Shown: in pieces, positions 8,539 to 16,764 of the stretch
Position numbering within the stretch: position 1 is the stretch's first letter
How the letters are laid out: each line of letters starts with the position of its first letter
DNA from: Polaribacter sp. Q13
GTDB taxonomy: Bacteria > Bacteroidota > Bacteroidia > Flavobacteriales > Flavobacteriaceae
DNA: 64,000 bases
Reading direction: 5' to 3'
Assembly: GCF_016858305.2 (NCBI RefSeq)
Contig: NZ_CP074436.1
Span: 392,001 to 456,000, forward strand
Made by a program: the position numbers and the translations under genes
Notes under the pieces: generated by a model
What the model was told of the DNA's origin: nothing
Seen by the model: the letters and a program-made list of their open reading frames with translations, nothing else
Database searches by the model: none

Positions 8539-11500
8539 TTATCGTTTTGTAATAGTTGCATCTGCGTTCATAATTGTACTAGCTACAACAGAATTAGCTG
8601 CTATTAATGCTTTATTATCAGTTTTAGAAATTTTAAAAGCACCTGCTTGAAGCCAACCTTTGGTTTTTTCAATATTGCTATCAAAATTTTTATATTCTTC
8701 CTTTTGTAATGCTGTTAATAGAGTTAATTCTTTGTCAGAAATTTGTCTTCCGGTTAACTTTTTAAATACAGAAGTTATTCCTGTTTTTAAGTTTTCTGCA
8801 TCTGTAATTTGTTTTCCTAGTACTCTAGAAGCTTCAATATAGGTTGGGTCATTTAAAACAACTAAAGCTTGTAGAGGTGTGTTTGTTTTTTGTCTACGTG
8901 TTGTACACAAATCTCTTGTTGGTGCATCAAAAATAGAAATTGTAGGATTTGGTATGGTACGTTTCCAAATAGTGTACATACTTCTTCTGTATAATCCTTC
9001 TTCACCATCTTGAACATAGGTGTCTCCATTTACTTTCCATAAACCTTTAGGTTGATAAGGTCTTACGCTTTCTCCACCAATTTTTCGATTTAATAGACCA
9101 GAAGCGGCTAATGCGTTATCTCTTAACATTTCTCCAGACAGTCTGTTAGAGGGGCCTCTTGCGAGCCATTTATTTTCGCCATCTTTAGCTAAAAGTTCTT
9201 CCGTAATAACAGAACTTTGTTGGTAAGTGTTAGACATCATAATTGTTTTATGAAGTGCTTTTACATCCCAACCAGAATCCATAAATTGAATAGCTAACCA
9301 ATCTAATAATGCTGGGTGACTTGGCATTTCTCCTTGATTCCCAAAATCTTCAGCCGTTTTTACAAGTCCGGTTCCAAAAAGATTTTGCCAATATCTATTT
9401 ACGGCAACTCTGGCTGTTAATGGGTTGTTTTTGTCTGTGATCCATTTAGCCAATCCAAGTCTGTTTTTTTTCACACCCTTTGGCATTGGGAATATTTTTT
9501 CTGGAACATTTGGAAAAACACTATCTGTTGGATTGTCATAATTTCCTCTACCTAAAATATAGGTTTGTCTATTATGTTTGCTTTCTTTCATAACCATTAT
9601 CTGTTTGATAGGGTCTATACTATCCACTAGAACTTGCCTGTCTTTTTCTAATTGTTTTAGGGCGTTTGTATATGGTTTTGAATTTGCAGATAAATAATAA
9701 TTGACAAATTTCTCTTTTTCAGCATCAGATAAATCTTTGCTGCTTTTTTGCTTCATACTTTTTAATGTTTCTGTATTGGCAATTTGTAGTACTTCTAGTT
9801 CGCTTAATTCTTTATTAAACACAAGTAAATCATCAACACTAGCACCTTTAATACCTTTTCCTCTCCATACAGCACCAATTCGTAAACCAGGTTCTAAATG
9901 CGGGCTTTTGGCCCCATATAATTGCAAACCATGAAAAACAATGTCTTTATATAAATTATCAAATTCTGTTTTAGTTTGTTGTTTTTCTCCATCTACATAA
10001 ATAGAAACGCCATTAGCTTTACTAGATCCATCATAAGTGAAGGTTAATTGTACCCATTTTTCTTTTGGAACCTCGTTTAAAGTTTCAACAACAATGGCAT
10101 TATCTGGATATACGTGAGCCAAAAGTGCTTCTAGTTTGTTGTCTTTAATTTTTAAATGATATCCTCTAAAACTATGTAGTTCTGGACTATTCATTTTATG
10201 AAAAATTACGCCTTCTTTTAAATCTTTAGGAATAAAAACTTGTATACCAATACTAAAAGGTTGGTTTCTTTGAAAGATTCCAATTTTGTCTAATTCTAAC
10301 CAAGTGTCACCATTCATAGAAAGTCCAGTTCCATGCGCTCCTTTGGTGTAAATAGCTTTTTCGTTATCAACAAATTGCTGACGCATTCTTATATTGTTCT
10401 TTCCGTTACCACCAACTGTATTTACAAGTTTTTTGTTATTGAAGTCAAAAGCAGCAATTAAACTTTTAGGTTTTGCATTAGTAGCTATTTTTTTATAGCC
10501 ATTACTAGCAATCCATTTAGTTGCTTTAGCAGTTTCTGTTGTACTTATTTTAGCTACTTTTTCTTCGGTATCATCTACTAAGGTTTCTAAATAAGCCAAT
10601 ACTTTTTCTTGTTCTTCTGTAGGCAACATCATTGCTGGTACTGGTGTCGCAAGATCCCAAGGAATTAAACCGGTTTCATCAATATTATTAAAAAAACTAT
10701 ACATTTCGAAATAGTTTTTTTGAGAAATAGGATCGTATTTGTGGTCGTGGCATTTAGCGCATTCAAAAGAAAGGCCCATTAAACCCTGACTTACAGTTGC
10801 TGTTCTGTCGGCAACATATTCAGATCTAAACTCCTCATCAATAATACCTCCTTCTAAATTTTGAGGATGTAATCTATTAAAGGTAGTCGCTAGTTTTTGT
10901 TCTTTGGTAGCGTTTTCAAACATATCACCTGCAAGCTGCCAAGTAATAAATTTGTCATACGGCATGTTCTCATTAAAAGCATTAATAACCCAATCTCTCC
11001 AAGGAGATGTATCTCTGTATTTGTCATTACTATAACCGTGTGTGTCTGCATAACGAGAAAGATCCATCCAGTCTAAAGTTTTATGTTCTCCATAGGCTTT
11101 AGAAGCTAAAAGGCGGTCTATTTGTTTTTCGAATGCATTTGGAGATGAATCGTTTATAAAGTTGTTAATTTCTTCTATAGTAGGAGGTAAACCTGTTAAA
11201 TCTAGAGTTGCTCGTCTTAATAAAATGTCTTTTTCTGCTTTCTTAGAAGGTGAAAATTTTAAGTTTTCTAATTTAGCAATCACAAAATTATCAATAGGAC
11301 TAGCTACAAAATCAGTATGTTCTACCGTAGGAATTTCCGGTAATTCTGGTTTTAAAAAAGCCCAATGTTCTTTGTATTCTGCTCCTTCTTCAATCCATTT
11401 TACAAAAACAGCTTTTTCATAATCACTTAAGGTTAGGTGAGAGCCTGGTTCTGGCATTATTAATTTAGGATCGTCGGTAATAATACGATGAAAAAATTCG

Positions 11501-11778
11501 CTATTTTTTAAGTTCTTCGGGTCTATAGCAAATTTACCAGGACTTTCAGAAAGTTCTGCATACGCTAATTCTGCTGTATGTAATTGTAGTCCTCCTTTTA
11601 TATTTCCTTTATCTGGACCGTGACATAAAAAACATTTATCCGATAAAATTGGTTTTACATGTTGATTAAAGTCAACTTTTTTAGGAAGCTTTTTATACTC
11701 CTCAGCTACTGAATCCGGTAAACTTGGACCACAAGAACTAAACAGTAGTAGTCCAATAATAAATAAAAATAACCTCAT
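8539..11778 (-). CDS. Large cytochrome lipoprotein with DUF1549, LamG and DUF1553 domains
   Basis: The lipobox FSSCG (Cys16) indicates an anchored lipoprotein. A PSCyt1 heme motif, CFLCH (residues 49-53), follows. DUF1549 covers about residues 150-350 and ends with a second heme motif, CAKCH (340-344). A concanavalin-like LamG insertion is at about 440-680, and DUF1553 fills about 760-1010 (NRYWQNLFGTGLVKTAEDFG, LDWLAIQFMDSGWDVK). The length of 1079 residues is usual for this family. Two c-type hemes plus a LamG carbohydrate-binding-like fold suggest a redox protein acting on polysaccharide or oligosaccharide. It is the first gene of the minus-strand operon. The true reaction is unknown. Confidence 0.85.
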   Translation of the reverse strand: MRLFLFIIGLLLFSSCGPSLPDSVAEEYKKLPKKVDFNQHVKPILSDKCFLCHGPDKGNIKGGLQLHTAELAYAELSESPGKFAIDPKNLKNSEFFHRIITDDPKLIMPEPGSHLTLSDYEKAVFVKWIEEGAEYKEHWAFLKPELPEIPTVEHTDFVASPIDNFVIAKLENLKFSPSKKAEKDILLRRATLDLTGLPPTIEEINNFINDSSPNAFEKQIDRLLASKAYGEHKTLDWMDLSRYADTHGYSNDKYRDTSPWRDWVINAFNENMPYDKFITWQLAGDMFENATKEQKLATTFNRLHPQNLEGGIIDEEFRSEYVADRTATVSQGLMGLSFECAKCHDHKYDPISQKNYFEMYSFFNNIDETGLIPWDLATPVPAMMLPTEEQEKVLAYLETLVDDTEEKVAKISTTETAKATKWIASNGYKKIATNAKPKSLIAAFDFNNKKLVNTVGGNGKNNIRMRQQFVDNEKAIYTKGAHGTGLSMNGDTWLELDKIGIFQRNQPFSIGIQVFIPKDLKEGVIFHKMNSPELHSFRGYHLKIKDNKLEALLAHVYPDNAIVVETLNEVPKEKWVQLTFTYDGSSKANGVSIYVDGEKQQTKTEFDNLYKDIVFHGLQLYGAKSPHLEPGLRIGAVWRGKGIKGASVDDLLVFNKELSELEVLQIANTETLKSMKQKSSKDLSDAEKEKFVNYYLSANSKPYTNALKQLEKDRQVLVDSIDPIKQIMVMKESKHNRQTYILGRGNYDNPTDSVFPNVPEKIFPMPKGVKKNRLGLAKWITDKNNPLTARVAVNRYWQNLFGTGLVKTAEDFGNQGEMPSHPALLDWLAIQFMDSGWDVKALHKTIMMSNTYQQSSVITEELLAKDGENKWLARGPSNRLSGEMLRDNALAASGLLNRKIGGESVRPYQPKGLWKVNGDTYVQDGEEGLYRRSMYTIWKRTIPNPTISIFDAPTRDLCTTRRQKTNTPLQALVVLNDPTYIEASRVLGKQITDAENLKTGITSVFKKLTGRQISDKELTLLTALQKEEYKNFDSNIEKTKGWLQAGAFKISKTDNKALIAANSVVASTIMNADATITKR

Positions 11779-11935
11779 GCCTTTTAGTGAATCTAATATT
11801 ATAGGTCACAAAACTAGCATTAAAGTAAAAAATTAACTTAATTAAATCAGACTTAAAAATGCTTATTTCCGATATTTGTTCTATATTTCAGGCTTAACAT
11901 GATAATTGTCTTGTTTTGATTTAATCTTTTTTTGT

Positions 11936-12799
11936 ATGAATAATTTATTACCTTTTCTAAAGTTAAGTATGTTGCATACAGGTGTAGCTAAACTTAATGA
12001 AACATGGCGTTTTAGTAATGTGATAAGTCCATTTGTAAGGTTGTTTCTAGTAACTAAAGGAGAAGCAGAGGCATCTTACGGTGGGAAGACTTTTGTGTTA
12101 AAACCAGGTTATATGTATTTAATTCCTAGTTTTACTTATAATGATTATCAATGCAAAGATTTTCATGAACAGTATTATACAGGTTTTTTTGAAGAGATAA
12201 AATTAGGGATGTCTATTTTTAATACAAAAAAGTGTAAATATGAAGTGAAAGCAAATGTTACGGATTACGACTTTTTTGAAAGGTTACTTGTTTTAAATCC
12301 TAATAAAGCTGTTTTAGATAATAACCCTATAACACACATTAATAGTAAGTTATCTAATTATAAAAGTAGTAAAGATGCTTATTTAAATTACGATATTGAA
12401 ACACAAGGTGTATTGGCAATTTTACTTTCACGATTTGTTGAAAATGCTGCTGTTTTGGATGATAAAGGAGTTTTTAAAGGTGACTTAAATAGGGTTTTAA
12501 TATATATTGCAAAACATTTAAATGAAGAATTAATGGTGGCTACTTTGGCAGCATATTGCAATTTAAGTCCAGATCATTTTACAAAATCGTTTTATTCAAA
12601 ATTTAAAGTAAACCCTAATAAATACATTCAGCTAAAAAGAGTAGAAAGGGCGCAGTTTTTATTACTTACTACGAAGGATTCTTTAGAGCAAATAGCGGAG
12701 AAAGTGGGCTTGAAAAGTTTGTCTTATTTCTCCAAAAAATTTAAAGAAATAGTAGGTTTAAGTCCTGCGAAATTCAGAAAAGAACAACTTAATTTATAA
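11936..12799 (+). CDS. AraC family transcriptional regulator (first of a tandem pair)
   Basis: The C-terminal 100 residues are an AraC double helix-turn-helix (NLSPDHFTKSFYSKFKVNPNKYIQ, then a second helix pair around SLSYFSKKFKEIVG). The N-terminal part is a cupin-like sensing domain (LKPGYMYLIPSF). I choose ATG 11936 over the upstream in-frame TTG at 11906, because from 11936 the protein aligns residue for residue with its neighbour at 12804. It is transcribed divergently from the cytochrome operon starting at 11778, across a 157-bp region, and is a natural candidate to control that operon or the adjacent catabolic genes. The effector is unknown. Confidence 0.88.
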   Translation: MNNLLPFLKLSMLHTGVAKLNETWRFSNVISPFVRLFLVTKGEAEASYGGKTFVLKPGYMYLIPSFTYNDYQCKDFHEQYYTGFFEEIKLGMSIFNTKKCKYEVKANVTDYDFFERLLVLNPNKAVLDNNPITHINSKLSNYKSSKDAYLNYDIETQGVLAILLSRFVENAAVLDDKGVFKGDLNRVLIYIAKHLNEELMVATLAAYCNLSPDHFTKSFYSKFKVNPNKYIQLKRVERAQFLLLTTKDSLEQIAEKVGLKSLSYFSKKFKEIVGLSPAKFRKEQLNL

Positions 12800-12803
12800 A
12801 CTC

Positions 12804-13667
12804 TTGGCAAATCATTATAAGTCTTTAAAATTAAAATTGATAAATGCAGGTTATGATAAATTAGATCATAATTGGAATTTTGATAACGTTATTAGTCCGT
12901 TTACTAGGTTGTATTTAATTACAAGCGGAGAAGCGTTTGTGTATCATCACAATAAAAAATTCCACCTTTTACCTGGCTATTTATATCTTATTCCCAGTTT
13001 TGTGTATAGTAGTTATAAATGCGATTTAAAACATGAGCAATATTATGTCAGTTTTTTCGAAGAGTTAGGGAGTGGTTTGTCTATTTACAATTTTGTAAAT
13101 TTTAATTATGAAGTAAAAGCAACATGTTTAGATGCTATTTGTTTTGAAAGATTGTTGACTATAAACCCCAATAGAGGTTTGATAAATAATGATCCTAAAT
13201 ACTATGATAATCATAGAACAATGGTTGCGTTTGAAAAACGAAATATAGATTTAACTGCAAGTAATTATTTAGAAACGCATGGGATTTTAAAAGTTTTATT
13301 ATCTAAATTTATTGATGCGAATCAAACTGTAGAAAAATCTAGTAATTCTAATTTAGATAAGGTGTTAAGTTATATTTCTGAAAATTTGAATAACAATTTA
13401 AATATAAAATTATTAGCGGAGTATTGCAGTATGAATAAGGATCATTTTTCTAGAAGTTTTAAGAATAAATTCGGAATTAGTCCAAGCAAGTATATTCAAA
13501 ACATGCGCATAGAAAGAGCGATGTTATTATTAATAACAACGGATTTCTCTTTGAAAGACATTGTTATGAAAATAGGTTATGAAAATTATTCTCATTTTTT
13601 AAGAACTTTTAAGGAGCAGGTGGGGAAAACACCTAAAGAATTTAAGAAAGAGCATTTTGTAGTTTGA
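12804..13667 (+). CDS. AraC family transcriptional regulator (second of a tandem pair, TTG start)
   Basis: This is a paralogue of the preceding gene along its whole length: the same cupin-like N-terminus (LLPGYLYLIPSF) and the same AraC HTH (SMNKDHFSRSFKNKFGISPSKYIQ). No in-frame ATG exists near the N-terminus. The TTG at 12804 gives a protein whose first 24 residues align with the ATG start at 11936, ending in KLDHNW versus KLNETW, which supports TTG as the start. Only four bases separate it from the upstream stop, so the pair is one transcription unit made by tandem duplication. The divergent sensing residues suggest that the two may answer related but distinct sugars. Confidence 0.85.
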   Translation: MANHYKSLKLKLINAGYDKLDHNWNFDNVISPFTRLYLITSGEAFVYHHNKKFHLLPGYLYLIPSFVYSSYKCDLKHEQYYVSFFEELGSGLSIYNFVNFNYEVKATCLDAICFERLLTINPNRGLINNDPKYYDNHRTMVAFEKRNIDLTASNYLETHGILKVLLSKFIDANQTVEKSSNSNLDKVLSYISENLNNNLNIKLLAEYCSMNKDHFSRSFKNKFGISPSKYIQNMRIERAMLLLITTDFSLKDIVMKIGYENYSHFLRTFKEQVGKTPKEFKKEHFVV

Positions 13668-13828
13668 TATTTTTTTAAATAAATTAATACCGATTTTAAA
13701 TCTTTAGTTTTTAATGTTTTATACTTCTTTAGTTTACTGTTTTTTAAGCAATGTTTAGCGCTTTAGGATGAGGGAATATTTCTGTTAAATAAATAATACT
13801 ACTTTTGTGTTCTTAAAGAAGAGGTTTT

Positions 13829-14617
13829 ATGAATAATGATAAAGTAGTTGGTAAACCTGCGTATAGTGTACCAAATTTAGAACGAGGCTTGTTAATAATA
13901 GAGTTGTTGGCAACTAAGACACGTGGCCTAACTTTGGCCGAAATAATAGAATCATTATCTTTATCAAAATCCAGTGCTTTTCGTATTGTTAGTACCTTAA
14001 TTTATAAGAATTATTTGCAAAAAAACGAAACGACAAAAAAAATTACTTTATCAAGAAAGATGTTAAGCCTTGGTATTTCTTCTATGAATGAGCAAAGTAT
14101 TGTAGAGGTATCTATTGATGTGATGCGGGCTTTAAGAGACGAGTTAAAAGAATCTGTAATGTTGGGTGTTATACTTGGTAGCACAGGTACTATTCTAGAG
14201 CAAGTCTCATCATCATTCCCTGTAAAACTATTTGTAGAGCCAGGTACACAGTTTAGTTTACATAGCTCAGTCGGAGGAAAGTCTATATTAGCAAATTTAC
14301 CTAAGGAAGAGTCGAGTGCTATCTTAAAAAATATGTCTTTTACAAAGTTTACTAAAAATACAATTGTTTCTAAAGTAGCTTTTAAAGAGCAATTAAAAGA
14401 AGTAAAAGAAATGGGCTATGCTGTTGATAATGGCGAGGATATACAAGGTATTCACTGTTTAGGAGCTCCCGTATTTAATGAGCATGGTTATCCTGTAGCT
14501 GCGTTATGGATTACGGCACCGCATGGTAGATTACGGCATGAAGAATTTTATGTTAAGGGAGAAATAATTGTTAAGTACGCTCTAGAAATTTCTACAAAGT
14601 TAGGTTACTTGGGTTAA
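13829..14617 (+). CDS. IclR family transcriptional regulator
   Basis: Residues about 12-75 form the IclR winged helix-turn-helix (LERGLLIIELLATKTRGLTLAEI, then SKSSAFRIVSTL). Residues about 85-255 are the effector-binding domain, with HSSVGGKSILANLP and the Cys-containing GIHCLGAPVFNEHGYPVAALW. The family includes KdgR, which senses 2-keto-3-deoxygluconate and binds TGAAAC...GTTTCA boxes. Two inverted repeats with TGAAAC half-sites lie directly downstream, in front of the dehydrogenase-KduD operon. I therefore infer that it represses or activates that operon in response to a keto-deoxy sugar acid. The ATG at 13829 is preceded by a GAGG, an unusual Shine-Dalgarno-like match here. Confidence 0.88.
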   Translation: MNNDKVVGKPAYSVPNLERGLLIIELLATKTRGLTLAEIIESLSLSKSSAFRIVSTLIYKNYLQKNETTKKITLSRKMLSLGISSMNEQSIVEVSIDVMRALRDELKESVMLGVILGSTGTILEQVSSSFPVKLFVEPGTQFSLHSSVGGKSILANLPKEESSAILKNMSFTKFTKNTIVSKVAFKEQLKEVKEMGYAVDNGEDIQGIHCLGAPVFNEHGYPVAALWITAPHGRLRHEEFYVKGEIIVKYALEISTKLGYLG

Positions 14618-14690
14618 AATTTTATGCCACCATTATTTTATTGAGTTTTATATTAAGTACGGTTGTACTTTATTGGAATCTATTTTTTTT

Positions 14691-14722
14691 TGAAACTAAT
14701 TTCATATATGAAATTAGTTTCA
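14691..14722. promoter_or_regulatory. Perfect 32-bp palindrome, candidate IclR operator 1
   Basis: Arms of 16 bp with no spacer: TGAAACTAATTTCATA followed by its exact reverse complement. The outer TGAAAC/GTTTCA half-sites resemble boxes bound by IclR-family KdgR proteins. It lies 74 bp after the IclR stop and 79 bp before the dehydrogenase ATG. It could also form a hairpin in RNA, but no uridine run of terminator type follows directly. Confidence 0.55.
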
Positions 14723-14751
14723 TGTGTTTTTGTGTGCTTTTTTTTATTACA

Positions 14752-14791
14752 TTTGTTTCAAATAAGATAACTGTTTCTTATTTGAAACAAA
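14752..14791. promoter_or_regulatory. Inverted repeat over a -7 box, candidate IclR operator 2
   Basis: Arms TTTGTTTCAAATAAG (14752-14766) and CTTATTTGAAACAAA (14777-14791) are perfectly complementary with a 10-bp spacer. The left arm overlaps TACATTTG (14748-14755), an exact match to the Bacteroidota -7 consensus TAnnTTTG. Both this repeat and the one at 14691 contain GTTTCA/TGAAAC, which suggests that one protein binds both. Occupancy here would block the promoter of the operon starting at 14801. No good -33 TTTG is found at standard spacing. Confidence 0.6.
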
Positions 14792-14800
14792 AATTATAAG

Positions 14801-15817
14801 ATGAAAGCAACACAATACGAAGGGAATAAAACCTTTAAAGTAATCGAAAAAGAAGTACAGAAACCAGCAAAAGGAGAAGTAAGAATAAAAGTAGCTTATG
14901 TTGGTGTTTGTGGAACAGATGTGCATATTTATCATGGAATGATGGATAAGCGAGTAGATATTCCAGTAACAATTGGTCATGAAATGTCTGGAGTAATTGA
15001 TGCAGTAGGAGAAGGTGTAACAGGTTTTTCTGTTGGTGAAAAAGTTGTTGTTCGTCCGTTAGATGATAGAAAAGTAAAAGCATCAGACAAAGGATTTAAT
15101 CACATTTGTGAAGAATTAAAATTTATTGGTATTGACAGTGAGGGGGCAATGCAGCAATATTGGAATGTGCCTAGTTTTGTTTTACATAAATTAAAAGAAA
15201 ATACCGATTTAAAATTAGCCGCTTTAATAGAACCTTTATCTGTGGCAACACATGATGTTCGTTTAAGTGGATTGGTAAAAGGAGAAACTGCTGTTGTTTT
15301 AGGTGGTGGTCCTATAGGATTATTAGTTGCTTTAGTGGCTAAAGAAGTGGGGGCACAGGTTATTGTTTCTGAAGTAAACCCTAAACGTATTGAAAAAGCA
15401 AAAGCATTAGGTTTTGATGCCGTAAGTCCTATTGATATTGATTTAGTTGAATATGTAAAAGGAAAAACGGAAGGACGTTTAGCAGATGTAGTTTTTGAAG
15501 TTGCAGGTGTTCAGCCAACGCTAGATGTAATGACAGAAGTTGCAGGAATTAGAGGAAGAATTTTAATGGTTGCTATTCACGGTGAGAAAAAACCAGTAGA
15601 CTTATTCAAATTTTTCTGGAAAGAATTAAAATTAATCGGAGCTCGTGTTTACGAAAAAGAAGATTATGAAAAATCTATCCAATTAATTACTGCCAACGAG
15701 TTGCCTTTTATCGACATGATAACAGATGTACAGCCGTTAAGTAACATTCAGCAAGTTTTTGAAAACATAGACAATAATCCTGATGGATTAAAAGTCTTAA
15801 TGGATTGTCAATTATAA
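14801..15817 (+). CDS. Zinc-type (MDR) sugar-acid dehydrogenase, candidate 2-keto-3-deoxy-L-galactonate 5-dehydrogenase
   Basis: This is a medium-chain dehydrogenase/reductase. The catalytic zinc site is visible as Cys37 (CGTD), His60-Glu61 (GHE) and Glu144 (IEP), with the NAD-binding loop GGGPIG at 168-173. The usual structural-zinc lobe (four Cys around residues 88-105) is degenerate and keeps only Cys103, as in some threonine/galactonate dehydrogenase relatives. It is the first gene of an operon with KduD, an aldehyde dehydrogenase and a cycloisomerase. In the published L-AHG pathway, 2-keto-3-deoxy-L-galactonate is oxidised at C5 before reduction to 2-keto-3-deoxygluconate, and this gene fits that oxidation. 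The specificity is inferred from context. Confidence 0.75.
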   Translation: MKATQYEGNKTFKVIEKEVQKPAKGEVRIKVAYVGVCGTDVHIYHGMMDKRVDIPVTIGHEMSGVIDAVGEGVTGFSVGEKVVVRPLDDRKVKASDKGFNHICEELKFIGIDSEGAMQQYWNVPSFVLHKLKENTDLKLAALIEPLSVATHDVRLSGLVKGETAVVLGGGPIGLLVALVAKEVGAQVIVSEVNPKRIEKAKALGFDAVSPIDIDLVEYVKGKTEGRLADVVFEVAGVQPTLDVMTEVAGIRGRILMVAIHGEKKPVDLFKFFWKELKLIGARVYEKEDYEKSIQLITANELPFIDMITDVQPLSNIQQVFENIDNNPDGLKVLMDCQL

Positions 15818-15824
15818 ATTCTCA

Positions 15825-15944
15825 TTTAGCCATTGGCTTTTAGCTATAGGCTGAAATGTTAGTTCTAGTGATTTTCGAATTATGAAAAAAAACATATAGA
15901 GAAAAATAACCACAATATATACTAATGGCTAAAAGCTAATAGCC
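15825..15944. repeat. Imperfect inverted repeat in the dehydrogenase-kduD gap
   Basis: Two copies of a GGCTTTTAGC-like element face each other, at about 15833-15851 and 15923-15941, and match at roughly 14 of 18 positions around GCTTTTAGC. The 142-bp gap is longer than others in this operon. It may be a remnant of a small dispersed repeat or an RNA processing hairpin; no function is evident. Confidence 0.4.
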
Positions 15945-15959
15945 TTTTAAAAATAAAAA

Positions 15960-16730
15960 ATGAGTATTTTAAATAGTTTCAGTTTAGAAGGAAAAGTAGC
16001 AATCGTAACAGGTTGTAAAAGAGGAATAGGAAAAGGAATGGCAATTGCTTTGGCAGAAGCTGGTGCAGATATTATTGGTGTTTCGGCATCTTTAGAATTA
16101 TCTGGTAGTGCTATCGAAAAAGAAGTGACTGCTTTGGGTAGAAAGTTTACTGCGTATCAGTGTGATTTTTCAGATAGAAAAGCGTTGTATGCTTTTATTA
16201 GCGATGTAAAAGCGAATCATCCTCAAATAGATATTTTAGTGAATAATGCAGGAACAATTTTAAGAGCTCCTGCTGCAGAACATTCAGATGAATTATGGGA
16301 TAAAGTGATTGAAGTAAACCAAAATTCACAGTTTATCTTAACACGTGAATTCGGTAAAGATATGATTGCTCGTGGTTCTGGTAAAGTAATATTTACGGCT
16401 TCATTATTAACATACCAAGGTGGAATTACAGTACCAGGTTATGCTGCTAGTAAAGGAGCCATCGGACAAATGATTATGGCATTTGCGAACGAATGGGCTG
16501 GTAAAGGAGTAAATGTAAATGGTATTGCACCAGGTTATATTGCGACTGATAATACAGAAGCATTGCGTAACAATCCAGAACGTGCAGATTCTATTTTAGC
16601 ACGTATTCCTGCAGGTCGTTGGGGTACACCAGAAGATTTTGCTGGGCCAATAGTATTCTTATCATCTAAAGCATCAGATTATATGCACGGATCTATTACA
16701 CTAGTAGATGGTGGATGGATGGGTAGATAA
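15960..16730 (+). CDS. kduD: KduD-like 2-dehydro-3-deoxy-gluconate 5-dehydrogenase (SDR)
   Basis: This is a classical short-chain dehydrogenase of 256 residues, with the cofactor motif GCKRGIG (18-24), NNAG (95-98), catalytic Ser148, Tyr161 and Lys165 (YAASK), and a C-terminus DGGWMGR typical of KduD. KduD interconverts 2,5-diketo-3-deoxy-gluconate (DKII) and 2-keto-3-deoxy-D-gluconate with NAD(P)H. In the L-AHG route the 2,5-diketo intermediate formed by the preceding dehydrogenase would be reduced by this enzyme, which together epimerises C5. It is cytosolic, with no signal peptide. The family assignment is firm; the physiological substrate is inferred from neighbours. Confidence 0.85.
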   Translation: MSILNSFSLEGKVAIVTGCKRGIGKGMAIALAEAGADIIGVSASLELSGSAIEKEVTALGRKFTAYQCDFSDRKALYAFISDVKANHPQIDILVNNAGTILRAPAAEHSDELWDKVIEVNQNSQFILTREFGKDMIARGSGKVIFTASLLTYQGGITVPGYAASKGAIGQMIMAFANEWAGKGVNVNGIAPGYIATDNTEALRNNPERADSILARIPAGRWGTPEDFAGPIVFLSSKASDYMHGSITLVDGGWMGR

Positions 16731-16764
16731 TTCCAGTGTAAATTAACCTTTAAAAATTATTAAA

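Noticed and set aside
11869..11885. TATAGAACA on the minus strand upstream of the cytochrome operon, resembling the GAACATnTG motif
   Set aside because: The motif continues AAATAT instead of TnTG and no -7-like box lies 35 bp downstream; the nearest is about 47 bp away. I do not count it as a fifth site.
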